In this document: piece after piece, positions 27,039-36,313 of the stretch
Numbering within the stretch: position 1 is the first letter of the stretch
Layout of the letters: the number at the start of each line of letters is the position of its first letter
The notes under the pieces: model-generated
Told to the model about the DNA's origin: nothing
Database searches by the model: none
What the model saw: the letters and a program-made list of their open reading frames with translations, nothing else
Made by a program: the position numbers and the translations under genes
NCBI GenBank assembly: GCA_016191285.1
Contig: JACPPA010000034.1
Span: 62,001 to 126,000 of the forward strand
DNA: 64,000 bases
DNA from: Gammaproteobacteria bacterium
Lineage (GTDB): Bacteria; Pseudomonadota; Gammaproteobacteria; Ga0077536
Direction: 5' to 3'

Positions 27039-27241
27039 GTCGCGGATCGGATGTTGAGTAATATCGTTACTTCGTGGACTCGAAACTATGTCTGGGTGAA
27101 TTGTTTCCCGAATCCTGCTGCCTAATCAAGCGCCGCTCCGCATCGCCGACGATTTCCATGAGCACCCTGAGCGCTAGGGGGCAGTTTCAACGATCGGCTT
27201 GCGCGGCATTTAGGCCAAACAAAAAAATTGAGGACTTTCTC

Positions 27242-28033
27242 ATGCCAGCGAGTTTAAACGACCTGCTCGAACTGATGCGGCAATTGCGGGCGCCCGGAGG
27301 ATGCCCGTGGGATCGCGAACAGACGCTGCAGAGCTTGGTCAAACACACGCTGGAAGAAGCTTACGAAGTAGTCGACGTCGTTGAACGTTCGGCGCATGGC
27401 GAATTGAAGGCTGAACTCGGCGATCTCTTATTCCAAGTGGTGTTCTATGCGCAAATCGCGACCGAAATGGGCGCTTTCGATTTCACCGAGGTCATCGACA
27501 CGCTCCATGAAAAATTAACGCGCCGCCATCCGCATGTCTTTGGTTCCGAGCCGATAACGAGCGCGCCCGCGACCACGCTGCGGTGGGAGACATTGAAAGC
27601 GGCGGAGCGTACGGCGCGCGCGATGGGCCGGCCGGCGAGCGAATTGGACAATGTGCCGCTGGCTTTACCGGCGCTGACGCGTGCCGCCAAACTGCAGAAG
27701 CGGGCGGCGCGGGTCGGTTTCGATTGGCAGTCCATCGGTCCAGTATTCGCAAAAGTACGCGAAGAATTAGTCGAACTCGAATCTGCGATTGCCGATTCGG
27801 CGGCAGTCGACCATCTAACCGAGGAGCTCGGCGACATTCTCTTTGCCAGCGTCAATCTCGGACGCCATTTAGGATTGGATCCGGAAGGCGCCTTACGTGC
27901 AGCCAATCGAAAGTTTGAGCGTCGCTTTCACTACATCGAATCCGAACTAGCGGCGACCGGCGCGCGCATCGACGATGCGGATTTGGCCGCGATGGACGCA
28001 CTGTGGGAGGCGGCGAAGCGCGCTGGCCTCTAA
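27242..28033 (+). CDS. mazG: Nucleoside triphosphate pyrophosphohydrolase MazG
   Basis: MazG hydrolyses NTPs to NMP and pyrophosphate and moderates (p)ppGpp and oxidised nucleotide pools. From ATG 27242 it is 263 residues, the usual length. Two tandem MazG domains are visible: APGGCPWDREQTLQSL, EEAYEV, ELGDLLFQVVFYAQ in the first, and a second EELGDILFASVNLGRHLG. The open frame extends upstream to 27074, but the start at 27242 restores the family N-terminus (MPASLNDLLELMRQLR) and has GAGGA at a suitable distance. Confidence 0.94.
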   Translation: MPASLNDLLELMRQLRAPGGCPWDREQTLQSLVKHTLEEAYEVVDVVERSAHGELKAELGDLLFQVVFYAQIATEMGAFDFTEVIDTLHEKLTRRHPHVFGSEPITSAPATTLRWETLKAAERTARAMGRPASELDNVPLALPALTRAAKLQKRAARVGFDWQSIGPVFAKVREELVELESAIADSAAVDHLTEELGDILFASVNLGRHLGLDPEGALRAANRKFERRFHYIESELAATGARIDDADLAAMDALWEAAKRAGL

Positions 28034-28075
28034 ATTATCGGCGTTAATCCCGAGTGGGCGGGTGCCAGGTGCATC

Positions 28076-28101
28076 AAAAAATCGGGTGCCGTAGCACCCG
28101 C
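28076..28101 (-). terminator. Rho-independent terminator for xseB-ispA
   Basis: Read on the minus strand, a CGGGTGC / GCACCCG stem with a four-base loop is followed by TTTTTT. It lies about 40 bases beyond the ispA stop and is convergent with mazG. Confidence 0.8.
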
Positions 28102-28110
28102 AATAGACCA

Positions 28111-28137
28111 AGGGAATGGACTTATTCAGAGTTTCCT
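28111..28137. repeat. Partial copy of the CTCTGAATAAGTCC element end
   Basis: The 15 bases TGGACTTATTCAGAG at 28117-28131 are identical to the right arm of the hairpin at 59808-59840, and the flanks (AGGGAA, TTTCCTT) resemble that element's outer end in the opposite orientation. It abuts the ispA stop codon. Confidence 0.6.
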
Positions 28138-29027
28138 TAGCGGTCGCGTTTTACGATGTATTCGGCAAGCCAGCGCAAGGGATCGGCGCTCGTACCGAAG
28201 CAATCGAGGGCGTCGATTGCGTCCGCGCAGAGTCGACGCGCGGTGTCTTTGGCCGCGCCTACCCCTAACAAATTTGGATAGGTGGGTTTGTCTCGATCTT
28301 GATCGGAGCCTTGCGGCTTGCCTATCGTGCCCGTCTCCCCTTCCACGTCGAGGATGTCATCTTGTACCTGAAACGCGAGGCCAACGTTACGCGCATAGCG
28401 ATCGAGGCGCGCTTGATGCATTGTTGAGTCGCCGCCACCGGCCAGATAGCCGAGGTGCACACTGGCCCGTATCAGCGCGCCGGTTTTGTGTAAATGCATG
28501 GTCTCGAGTTCGGTCAGGCTTATCCGCTGCCCGACAGCGGCGAGGTCGATGGCCTGGCCGCCCGCCATGCCAACGGAACCGCTGGCATCGGCCAACACAC
28601 GCAGCATCTCAAGCGGTCGCCCGCCTAATTCATCCAGCGCCCGATCGCTAGCGAGGACAAAAAAGGCGAGGGCCTGTAAGGCGTCACCGGCGAGAATCGC
28701 GGTGGCTTCATCGTAGGCACGATGGCAGGTCGGACGACCGCGACGCAGATCGTCATTGTCCATCGCGGGTAAGTCGTCGTGCACCAGCGAGTAAGCGTGA
28801 ATGAGTTCAACTGCCACCGCACTGGAATCGAGGCGTGCCAGCGGACACCCGAAAACCTGTCCGGTGGCGTAGACCAATACCGGCCGCACGCGCTTGCCTG
28901 GGCCCAGCACGGCGTAACGCATGGCCTCGTGCAGACGAGTGGGCGCTAGCGTGTTCGCTGGCAGCGCGCGTTCCAAGGCCGCGCTAATCTGCGCCTGATA
29001 CCGCGTCAGCGTCGCGTCTAAACTCAT
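28137..29027 (-). CDS. ispA: Farnesyl diphosphate synthase (polyprenyl synthetase)
   Basis: A 296-residue trans-prenyltransferase that condenses isopentenyl diphosphate with DMAPP/GPP. The first aspartate-rich motif is LVHDDLPAMDNDDLRRG and the second FQVQDDILDVEG; substrate-binding GKRVRP is also present. The insertion type and length fit IspA. The ATG overlaps the xseB stop (ATGA). In many Gammaproteobacteria dxs follows, but here the operon ends at a terminator. Confidence 0.95.
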   Translation of the reverse strand: MSLDATLTRYQAQISAALERALPANTLAPTRLHEAMRYAVLGPGKRVRPVLVYATGQVFGCPLARLDSSAVAVELIHAYSLVHDDLPAMDNDDLRRGRPTCHRAYDEATAILAGDALQALAFFVLASDRALDELGGRPLEMLRVLADASGSVGMAGGQAIDLAAVGQRISLTELETMHLHKTGALIRASVHLGYLAGGGDSTMHQARLDRYARNVGLAFQVQDDILDVEGETGTIGKPQGSDQDRDKPTYPNLLGVGAAKDTARRLCADAIDALDCFGTSADPLRWLAEYIVKRDR

Positions 29028-29290
29028 GCGGGATCTTTAGGGTTGGGGTCAACGTCGGCGAAGGGCACGAGCGTTTCATCGCGCCCGCTACGGCTTAATT
29101 GTTGAACTTTTTGTTCGGCGGCCTGGAGCGCTTGCTGGCAGCTTCGTGCCAGTGCGATGCCGCGTTCAAAATGCTGTAGCGATTCCTCTAACGGTAGATC
29201 GCCACGCTCCATGCGTTCCACGACTTGTTCTAACTCGGCTAGGGTCGTTTCGAACTGATGCGGATTTTTGCGCTTCACGCTGGCCTCCAA
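29024..29290 (-). CDS. xseB: Exodeoxyribonuclease VII small subunit
   Basis: An 88-residue subunit, slightly longer than average, with the conserved FETTLAELEQVVERMERGDLPLEESL core and a second helix ALARSCQQAL. It partners XseA (not in the window) to degrade single-stranded DNA. The gene order xseB-ispA is a classical gammaproteobacterial pairing and the stop overlaps the ispA start. The C-terminal acidic tail is typical. Confidence 0.93.
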   Translation of the reverse strand: MEASVKRKNPHQFETTLAELEQVVERMERGDLPLEESLQHFERGIALARSCQQALQAAEQKVQQLSRSGRDETLVPFADVDPNPKDPA

Positions 29291-29390
29291 TCAAGAGCCG
29301 CGCACTGTACCGATGGTGCTTGATGCCGGTCAACGCGAACGATGCTCGCGATTGCGTTTTGTGGGATCGCGGCATAGACTGCCCGGAGAT

Positions 29391-29405
29391 TTAGACTTAG
29401 TCTAA
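29391..29405. promoter_or_regulatory. Perfect 7-1-7 palindrome, candidate FUR/PerR-family operator
   Basis: TTAGACTTAGTCTAA is a perfect seven-base inverted repeat about a single central base, the architecture of PerR, Fur and Zur boxes. It lies 65 bases upstream of the rubrerythrin ATG, where a promoter would be expected. The sequence differs from the consensus TTATAAT core, so which regulator binds is inferred from architecture and from the peroxide-defence role of rubrerythrin. Confidence 0.55.
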
Positions 29406-29469
29406 AAACTGTCAAGCGGGCCGCGCTTTAGCCCGGCAGAATCAGCAGAACACTCATATGGAGGGCGAC

Positions 29470-29892
29470 ATGCCAGCATTAAAAGGTACTAAGACCGTAG
29501 ATAACTTAAAGGCCGCCTTCGCCGGCGAGTCACAAGCCAATCGTCGCTACCTGTACTTCGCGCAAAAGGCCGATGTGGAAGGTTTCAACGATGTTTCCGC
29601 CGTTTTTCGTTCAACCGCGGAAGGTGAGACCGGACACGCACATGGCCATCTTGAGTATCTCGAGCAAGTGGGTGATCCGGCGACGGGCCAGCCGATCGGC
29701 ACTACCGATTTGAATCTGAAAGCTGCGATCGCGGGCGAGACGCACGAATACACGGATATGTATCCCGGTATGGCCAAGACCGCCCGGCAAGAAGGCTTGG
29801 ATGAAATCGCGGACTGGTTTGAAACGCTGGCGAAAGCGGAACGCTCGCACGCCAATCGTTTTCAAAAGGCGCTTGATTCACTCTCGAATTGA
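29470..29892 (+). CDS. Rubrerythrin (ferritin-like di-iron domain only)
   Basis: 140 residues from ATG 29470 (preceded by GGAGGG; the in-frame ATG at 29458 would carry a four-residue extension). The ferritin-like fold has the di-iron ligands in [30 protein letters not shown] and [11 protein letters not shown]. It lacks the C-terminal rubredoxin domain of classical rubrerythrin, so reducing power must come from another protein, perhaps the Fe-S protein encoded downstream. Rubrerythrins reduce hydrogen peroxide. A terminator follows, so the downstream genes may depend on readthrough or their own start. Confidence 0.93.
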   Translation: MPALKGTKTVDNLKAAFAGESQANRRYLYFAQKADVEGFNDVSAVFRSTAEGETGHAHGHLEYLEQVGDPATGQPIGTTDLNLKAAIAGETHEYTDMYPGMAKTARQEGLDEIADWFETLAKAERSHANRFQKALDSLSN

Positions 29893-29919
29893 GTTAGTAA
29901 CTCGTATCGAGTACGCAAG

Positions 29920-29946
29920 GAGCCGGGTTTCCCCGGCTTCTTTTTG
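29920..29946 (+). terminator. Rho-independent terminator after rubrerythrin
   Basis: GAGCCGGG and CCCCGGCTTC arms with a TTT loop, followed by TTTTT. It sits 28 bases beyond the rubrerythrin stop and 33 bases before the next start, so it may attenuate rather than separate the operon. Confidence 0.85.
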
Positions 29947-29978
29947 GTTCGCTGATTGAAGCGGGTGGGGAGGAATCG

Positions 29979-31325
29979 TTGAGCGAGCGAATCGACGAGC
30001 AACGCGAAGGGAGTTTGGGGGCGCCGACCCGGCATCCACTCGACTGGCGTAGCCCAACGTTTTACGACGAGCCGGCGTTGTTTTCCGAGCTCGAACGTGT
30101 CTACGACATTTGTCATGGGTGCCGGCGCTGCGTGAGTCTGTGCAATGCGTTTCCGACCTTGTTCGATTTGGTCGACGAATCCACGACCATGGAAGTCGAC
30201 GGCGTGGCCAAGCCGGATTATTGGAAGGTCGTCGATCAGTGCTACTTGTGCGATCTGTGTTACATGACCAAGTGCCCTTACGTGCCGCCGCACCAGTGGA
30301 ATGTCGATTTTCCGCACCTGATGCTGCGCGCCAAGGCCGTGAAATATGAAAGTGGGGACGTGTCATTTCGCGATCGCGTGCTGACCTCCACCGATGTGGT
30401 GGGGCGCATTGCCTCGATTCCCGTGGTTGCCGAAGCCGTGAATGCCGCTAATCGATCGAAGCCGCTCCGGCGGCTGGTGCAGAAAGTCGCGGGTATTCAT
30501 GCCGAGGCACCGCTACCGCGCTTCGAAAGCCGCGCGGCGCGCCACCGCTTACGGGGGCTCGGGTCGGACGCGAGCGAAGCCATCGTTAAAACTACCGACA
30601 CCACCGGACGGGTCGCGATTTTCGTGACCTGCTACGGCAATCGCAACGCGCCTGACGTGGTCGAAGATCTGGCGGCGGTTCTCCATCACAACGGCGTCGA
30701 GGTTGTTCTCGCCAGCGCCGATAAATGTTGCGGGATGCCGAAACTCGAACTCGGTGACTTACAGTCGGTGGCCCGTCTTAAAGACGCCAACATTCCACAG
30801 CTCATGGCGATGATCGCCGAAGGTTACGACTTGATAGCACCCATCCCGAGTTGTGTGCTGATGTACAAACAAGAATTGCCGCTGATGTATCCGGACGATC
30901 CCGACGTCGCGCAAGTCAAGCAGGCTTTTTTCGATCCGTTTGAATACCTCATGCTGCGTCACCGCGCTGGGGCTTTGAATACTGATTTCAAGCAGCCGTT
31001 GGGTGCCGTGGGTTACCACGCGCCCTGTCATCAGCGCGTGCAGAATATCGGTCTGAAAACCAAGGAGCTGCTTGAACTGGTGCCCGATACCGCGGTTGCC
31101 GCCATCGAACGTTGTTCCGGGCACGATGGAACCTACGCGGTCAAGGTCGAAAACTACAATTTCGCAAAAAAAATCTGCAAGCCCGTGGTGTCACGAATGA
31201 CCGACGGCAATTTTGATCATTATTTTAGCGACTGTCCGATGGCCGGTGAACTGATCGAACAGGGCGTCGGCACTGCGCGTGCGAGTTCGGCATTCGCGTT
31301 GCTTCGTCAAGCCTACGGAATCTGA
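29979..31325 (+). CDS. CCG-domain Fe-S protein (GlpC/HdrD-like heterodisulfide reductase family)
   Basis: 448 residues with two 4Fe-4S clusters near the N-terminus (CHGCRRCVSLCNAFP and CYLCDLCYMTKCPYVPP) and two C-terminal cysteine-rich CCG-type domains (DKCCGMPKLELG and later YHAPCHQRVQ ... CSGHDG). This resembles GlpC and the HdrD subunit of heterodisulfide reductase, electron carriers often acting with a flavoprotein. It starts at TTG 29979 with a strong GGGGAGGAA ribosome site. In this genome it sits between rubrerythrin and DUF3501, an arrangement I recall from other proteobacteria. Function is unproven; electron transfer to rubrerythrin is an inference. Confidence 0.88.
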   Translation: MSERIDEQREGSLGAPTRHPLDWRSPTFYDEPALFSELERVYDICHGCRRCVSLCNAFPTLFDLVDESTTMEVDGVAKPDYWKVVDQCYLCDLCYMTKCPYVPPHQWNVDFPHLMLRAKAVKYESGDVSFRDRVLTSTDVVGRIASIPVVAEAVNAANRSKPLRRLVQKVAGIHAEAPLPRFESRAARHRLRGLGSDASEAIVKTTDTTGRVAIFVTCYGNRNAPDVVEDLAAVLHHNGVEVVLASADKCCGMPKLELGDLQSVARLKDANIPQLMAMIAEGYDLIAPIPSCVLMYKQELPLMYPDDPDVAQVKQAFFDPFEYLMLRHRAGALNTDFKQPLGAVGYHAPCHQRVQNIGLKTKELLELVPDTAVAAIERCSGHDGTYAVKVENYNFAKKICKPVVSRMTDGNFDHYFSDCPMAGELIEQGVGTARASSAFALLRQAYGI

Positions 31326-31329
31326 CACG

Positions 31330-31920
31330 ATGCCCAAGCCGCAACTCATGCGTACGGACCTGATGCCGCTCGAACGGTATCACGCCGAACGTCCGCAATT
31401 TCGGCAACGAGTGCTGGCGCATAAAGCCGCACGCCAGGTAGCGCTAGGCGAACATATCAATCTCGTGTTTGAAGATGCCTTGACGATCCAGTATCAAATT
31501 CAGGAGATGCTGCGCGTGGAGCGCATCTTCGAAAGTGAGGGGATCCAGGCCGAATTGGACGCTTACACCCCGTTGATCCCGGATGGTACCAATTGGAAAG
31601 CGACCATGATGATTGAGTATGAAGACGTCGAAGAGCGTCGCGTGGCGCTGATGCAGCTGGTTGGCATCGAAGATCGCGTATGGACTCGAGTGGGAGATGG
31701 GCCAACTCTTTTTGCGATCGCCGACGAAGATCTTGACCGTTCGCGTGCCGACAAAACGGCGGCGGTACATTTCCTGCGCTTCCAGCTGCTGCCAGCACAG
31801 ATCGCCGCCGCGAAGTCCGGCGGCGTGATTGCCTTTGGGATCGATCATCCAGCGTATCAGGTTACACTCGAAGTCTTGTCGAACGCGACGCGAAGTTCTC
31901 TGATCGACGATCTCGCTTGA
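31330..31920 (+). CDS. DUF3501 family protein
   Basis: 196 residues from ATG 31330, five bases after the Fe-S protein stop. The sequence (LMPLERYHAERPQFRQRVLA, QYQIQEMLRVERIFE, WKATMMIEYED, FLRFQL) matches the DUF3501 group, which I associate with neighbours like those here. No cysteines or cofactor motif are visible; acidic residues and EM-rich helices dominate. It may be a subunit or chaperone for the Fe-S protein. The longer frame upstream is a shadow of the previous gene. Confidence 0.8.
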   Translation: MPKPQLMRTDLMPLERYHAERPQFRQRVLAHKAARQVALGEHINLVFEDALTIQYQIQEMLRVERIFESEGIQAELDAYTPLIPDGTNWKATMMIEYEDVEERRVALMQLVGIEDRVWTRVGDGPTLFAIADEDLDRSRADKTAAVHFLRFQLLPAQIAAAKSGGVIAFGIDHPAYQVTLEVLSNATRSSLIDDLA

Positions 31921-32032
31921 CCATCCGTACACATTAGCTGAACATCCGCGCCGATCTCGCGTGTCGCGAAGGCGAGCTCGGTCATTCGTCGAGCTTGATC
32001 ATTCATTTTGAATTACCCGATGGTGTTTGCCA

Positions 32033-33925
32033 GTGAGCGGACGATATGACGCGGTTGATATTGAAGTCCTCACCGGACTCGAGCCGGTCCGCAAACGCCC
32101 CGGCATGTACACCGACACCACCCGGCCGAATCACTTAGTCCAAGAAGTGGTCGATAACAGCGTTGACGAGGCAATCGCGGGCCATTGCGCGCGAATTGAT
32201 GTCACGCTGCACGGCGACGGATCGATCAGCGTCACCGATGACGGGCGCGGTATGCCGGTCGACGTTCACCCGGGGGAGAAAGTGTCCGGGGTCGAAGTCA
32301 TCTTGACCCGACTCCATGCCGGTGGAAAGTTTTCTAGCAAGAATTATAAATTCTCCGGTGGACTCCACGGCGTGGGCGTGTCGGTCGTCAATGCGTTGTC
32401 GCAACGTCTCGAAGTCCGCGTTAAACGGGGTGGCGTTGAATACGGCATGACTTTCGCTGGTGGCGAGCGACGCACGCCGTTAAGCGAAATCGGCAAAGTC
32501 GGGCGGCAAAATACCGGCACCGCGATTCGCTTTACGCCCGATCCCAAATACTTCGACACGATAAAAATCGCGCCGCCGCGATTGAAGCATCTACTGCGGG
32601 CCAAGGCCGTGCTATGCCCGGGCTTGACCGTCACTCTGTACGATGAAGGCGCTGACGAGCGCGATACCTGGTACTTCGAAGATGGTTTGACGGGATACCT
32701 CGCGGCGGCCATGGAAGATGCCGAGTTAGTGCCCACGGAGGCTGTCCAAGGAACCGTCGAAGCCGAGCACAGCGCGGTGCAGTGGGCGTTGCACTGGCGT
32801 GTCGACGAGGGCGAATTGGTCACTGAGAGTTATGTGAATTTGGTGCCGACGCCCCAAGGCGGAACGCATGTCAACGGGTTGCGGCAAGGACTGCTCGAAG
32901 CGGTGCGGGAATTTTGTGAGTTCCGCAATTTGTTGCCGCGTGGCGTCAAGCTCAACGCCGACGATGTCTTCGATCGCTGTGCGTATCTGCTGTCGGTCAA
33001 ATTGATGGAACCGCAGTTTTCGGGTCAGACCAAGGAGCGCTTGTCGTCGCAGGCCGCGAATGCGTTAGTCGCCGGCGCGGTACGCGACGCGGTGACTTTA
33101 TGGCTGCATCAGCATGTCGAAGCGGGTGAGCGCGTCGCCGATCTCGCGATTCAACGGGCCCAGTCGCGTTTGAAAGCGGCGAAGGCGGTGGTGCGTAAAA
33201 AGATCGCTGGCGCGGGGCCCGCACTACCCGGCAAGCTCGCCGACTGCCTGTCGAATGACTTGGGCGAATCTGAGTTATTTCTGGTCGAGGGCGATTCGGC
33301 CGGAGGCTCGGCCAAGCAGGCGCGAAGTAAGGAGTTCCAAGCCATCCTGCCATTGCGCGGTAAGATTTTAAATACCTGGGAAGTCGAATCGACTCAGGTG
33401 CTGGCGTCGCAGGAAGTGCATGACATCGCCGTGGCCTTGGGCGTCGATCCCGGCACCGATAATCTGACCGAACTGCGTTACGGAAAAATTTGCATCTTGG
33501 CCGATGCCGATTCCGACGGTGCACATATAGCGACGCTACTATGTGCGTTGTTTCTGCGACATTTCCGCGCGCTGGTCGAAGCCGGGCATGTCTATGTCGC
33601 GATGCCGCCATTATTTCGAATCGATGCGGGCAAGGAAGTATTCTATGCCCAAGACGAGCGTGAGAAGGACCAAATCGTCGCGCAAATTCAAGCCGACAAG
33701 ATCCGTGGCAAGATCAATATCCAACGCTTCAAAGGCCTGGGCGAGATGAATCCACTGCAATTGCGTGAAACGACGATGGCGCCGGAATCGCGTCGCCTGG
33801 TGCAATTGACCGTAGACGACGATCGTCTGTCCGAGGCCTTGCTTGACATGTTGCTCGCGAAAAAACGCGCCGGCGATCGCCGCGATTGGTTGGAACGCAA
33901 GGGTAATTTAGCCGCTGTCGATTAG
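32033..33925 (+). CDS. parE: DNA topoisomerase IV subunit B
   Basis: ParE supplies the ATPase of topoisomerase IV, which decatenates sister chromosomes. The GHKL ATPase motifs [25 protein letters not shown] and [15 protein letters not shown], the TOPRIM stretch [21 protein letters not shown] and [12 protein letters not shown]-like [11 protein letters not shown] are seen. The N-terminus [17 protein letters not shown] is ParE-like rather than GyrB-like, and the ~630-residue length (shorter than GyrB) agrees. GTG 32033 (MSGRYDA) is preferred over TTG 32027. parC follows 23 bases later. Confidence 0.95.
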   Translation: MSGRYDAVDIEVLTGLEPVRKRPGMYTDTTRPNHLVQEVVDNSVDEAIAGHCARIDVTLHGDGSISVTDDGRGMPVDVHPGEKVSGVEVILTRLHAGGKFSSKNYKFSGGLHGVGVSVVNALSQRLEVRVKRGGVEYGMTFAGGERRTPLSEIGKVGRQNTGTAIRFTPDPKYFDTIKIAPPRLKHLLRAKAVLCPGLTVTLYDEGADERDTWYFEDGLTGYLAAAMEDAELVPTEAVQGTVEAEHSAVQWALHWRVDEGELVTESYVNLVPTPQGGTHVNGLRQGLLEAVREFCEFRNLLPRGVKLNADDVFDRCAYLLSVKLMEPQFSGQTKERLSSQAANALVAGAVRDAVTLWLHQHVEAGERVADLAIQRAQSRLKAAKAVVRKKIAGAGPALPGKLADCLSNDLGESELFLVEGDSAGGSAKQARSKEFQAILPLRGKILNTWEVESTQVLASQEVHDIAVALGVDPGTDNLTELRYGKICILADADSDGAHIATLLCALFLRHFRALVEAGHVYVAMPPLFRIDAGKEVFYAQDEREKDQIVAQIQADKIRGKINIQRFKGLGEMNPLQLRETTMAPESRRLVQLTVDDDRLSEALLDMLLAKKRAGDRRDWLERKGNLAAVD

Positions 33926-33948
33926 AAGCTCTCAACGGGACAACTAAC

Positions 33949-36186
33949 ATGGGCGAGCGCGCCAATATCGAACGCAAGCTGTTGCGCGATTTTACCGAGC
34001 AAGCGTACTTGGATTATTCCATGTACGTCATTTTGGATCGCGCCTTGCCGCACCTTGGCGATGGCCTGAAACCGGTTCAGCGCCGCATTATTTACGCCAT
34101 GTCCGAACTCGGTTTGAACGCGGCGGCGAAATACAAGAAGTCCGCGCGCACCGTCGGCGACGTGATCGGTAAATTCCATCCGCACGGCGATTCCGCGTGC
34201 TATGAAGCGATGGTGCTGATGGCGCAACCGTTTAGCTACCGCTATCCGTTGGTAGACGGTCAAGGCAATTGGGGCTCGGCCGACGATCCGAAGTCGTTTG
34301 CCGCGATGCGTTACACCGAGGCGAAATTAAGCCCATACGCCGATTTGTTGTTAAGCGAACTCGAACAGGGCACGGCCGATTGGGTGCCGAATTTTGATGG
34401 CACGTTGGACGAACCCAAACTCTTGCCGGCACGGCTGCCGAACGTTCTCTTAAACGGCACCACCGGCATTGCCGTCGGCATGGCGACGGATATTCCACCG
34501 CACAATTTGCGCGAAATGGCGGCGGCTTGTGTGCGTCTGCTCGAGTACCCGAACACCACGGTCAGCGAATTGTGCGAATTGGTCCTGGGCCCGGATTACC
34601 CATCGGGTGGCGAGCTGATCAGCGCGGCCGCGGAAATTCGGCAAATCTACGAAACCGGCGCGGGCAGCGTGAGATTACGCGCCTGCTACGAAATCGAACA
34701 AGGCAATATCGTCGTCACCGCGCTGCCTTACCAAACCTCGGGCGCCAAAATCATTGAACAAATCGCCGAGCAAATGCAGGCAAGGAAGCTCCCCATGCTC
34801 GACGATGTGCGCGATGAATCGGATCACGAAACCCCGACGCGTCTCGTCATCATTCCACGCTCGAATCGAGTCGATCTCGAACCGTTAATTCAGCATCTCT
34901 TCGCGACCACCGATTTGGAACGAACCTATCGCGTCAACGTGAACGTAATCGGTTTGAATGGCTTGCCCAGCGTTCGCAATTTAAAGTCGTTGTTAAGCGA
35001 ATGGCTCGAATACCGTACGGACACGGTGCGTCGGCGTCTGCAATTCCGCCTCGATAAGGTCACTGATCGCCTCCACGTGTTGGCGGGGTATTTGATCGCC
35101 TACCTCAATATCGACGAGGTTATTCACATCATTCGCACCGAGGAGGAACCGAAAGCGGAGTTGATGCGGCGTTTCGACTTGACCGCGATCCAAGCCGACG
35201 CAATTCTCGATCTCCGTTTACGGCATTTGGCCCGCCTCGAAGAACAGCGGATCCGCGGCGAACAGGCGGAACTCGACGCCGAGCGCCAGAAGCTTGAAGC
35301 AATTCTGAATTCGGCCCGCCGCTTAAAAACACTCGTGCGCGATGAAATCAACGCCGATGCGAGCGAGTTCGGTGACGAGCGTCGCACGGCCATTGTCGAG
35401 CGCAACGCAGCGCAGGCCTTATCGGAGACAGAATTATTGCCCACCGAACCGATTACCGTGGTGTTGTCGGAAAAGGGTTGGGTGCGCGCGGCCAAAGGTC
35501 ACGACATAAATCCCAGTGAACTAGGTTATCGCAGTGGCGATGGATTCAAATCGGCGGCGCGCGGTCGTAGTAATCAGCTTGCGATAGTGATGGGCGCGGA
35601 TGGTCGAACGTATTCTTTGGCCGCGCATACCTTGCCCTCGGCGCGCGGTATGGGTGAGCCGCTAGCCGGGCGCTTAACGGCGCCCGACGGGGTGCCGTTT
35701 GTCGGCGTCGTGCTCGGCAATCCTGAGCATCATGTGATCCTGGCGTCGGATGCGGGGTATGGATTTCTCGCCACGTTGGAATCACTCGCCGTGAAAAATA
35801 AAGCGGGCAAGGCCGTGTTGAATGTTTCCAGCGGTGCGGTGGCGTTGAGTCCCGTCATGTGCGGCGAACCCGCCGAAGTTGAGATTGCCTGTGCTACGAA
35901 CACCGGTCATTTGCTGGTTTTTAAAGCCAGCGAATTGCCGCTCTTAGGACGGGGCAAGGGGCTTAAGTTGATCAATATTCCGACGTCGAAATCAAAGGAG
36001 CGCAGCGAATATGTGGTCGGCGTCGTCGCGCTCGCGGCGGGCGCGGGTTTGAAAGTCAGTGCCGGTAATCGGTTTCTGGTATTGCGGGCGCGCGATTTGG
36101 ATATTTATCGGAGCGATCGCGCAAAGCGCGGGAGCAAACTGCCGCGTGGCCTGCAGCGCGTCGACACTGTCGAAGCCGTTGACTAA
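33949..36186 (+). CDS. parC: DNA topoisomerase IV subunit A
   Basis: A 745-residue subunit that cleaves and religates DNA. The N-terminal breakage-reunion domain shows [15 protein letters not shown], the quinolone-resistance region [13 protein letters not shown] (residues equivalent to Ser80 and Glu84 of Escherichia ParC are both wild type, so no resistance change) and the active-site tyrosine in [11 protein letters not shown]. The C-terminal domain is short and less repetitive than in GyrA, as expected for ParC. Followed by a strong GC-rich hairpin. Confidence 0.95.
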   Translation: MGERANIERKLLRDFTEQAYLDYSMYVILDRALPHLGDGLKPVQRRIIYAMSELGLNAAAKYKKSARTVGDVIGKFHPHGDSACYEAMVLMAQPFSYRYPLVDGQGNWGSADDPKSFAAMRYTEAKLSPYADLLLSELEQGTADWVPNFDGTLDEPKLLPARLPNVLLNGTTGIAVGMATDIPPHNLREMAAACVRLLEYPNTTVSELCELVLGPDYPSGGELISAAAEIRQIYETGAGSVRLRACYEIEQGNIVVTALPYQTSGAKIIEQIAEQMQARKLPMLDDVRDESDHETPTRLVIIPRSNRVDLEPLIQHLFATTDLERTYRVNVNVIGLNGLPSVRNLKSLLSEWLEYRTDTVRRRLQFRLDKVTDRLHVLAGYLIAYLNIDEVIHIIRTEEEPKAELMRRFDLTAIQADAILDLRLRHLARLEEQRIRGEQAELDAERQKLEAILNSARRLKTLVRDEINADASEFGDERRTAIVERNAAQALSETELLPTEPITVVLSEKGWVRAAKGHDINPSELGYRSGDGFKSAARGRSNQLAIVMGADGRTYSLAAHTLPSARGMGEPLAGRLTAPDGVPFVGVVLGNPEHHVILASDAGYGFLATLESLAVKNKAGKAVLNVSSGAVALSPVMCGEPAEVEIACATNTGHLLVFKASELPLLGRGKGLKLINIPTSKSKERSEYVVGVVALAAGAGLKVSAGNRFLVLRARDLDIYRSDRAKRGSKLPRGLQRVDTVEAVD

Positions 36187-36191
36187 GAGAG

Positions 36192-36219
36192 GGCGGGCCG
36201 GCCGCGAAGCCGGCCCGCC
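36192..36219 (+). terminator. GC-rich hairpin after parC
   Basis: Eleven perfect base pairs (GGCGGGCCGGC with GCCGGCCCGCC) around a CGCGAA loop, six bases past the parC stop. There is no T-run, so it may terminate inefficiently or instead protect the mRNA 3' end. Confidence 0.6.
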
Positions 36220-36313
36220 AAGTAACGAACGGTAGACAAGGAGGGGAGGGTATCACCGTTCAAATTCCTTAGCGGCGCGGCGGCGTTGAAACTTGAGTGT
36301 GCTAGGTCATTGC

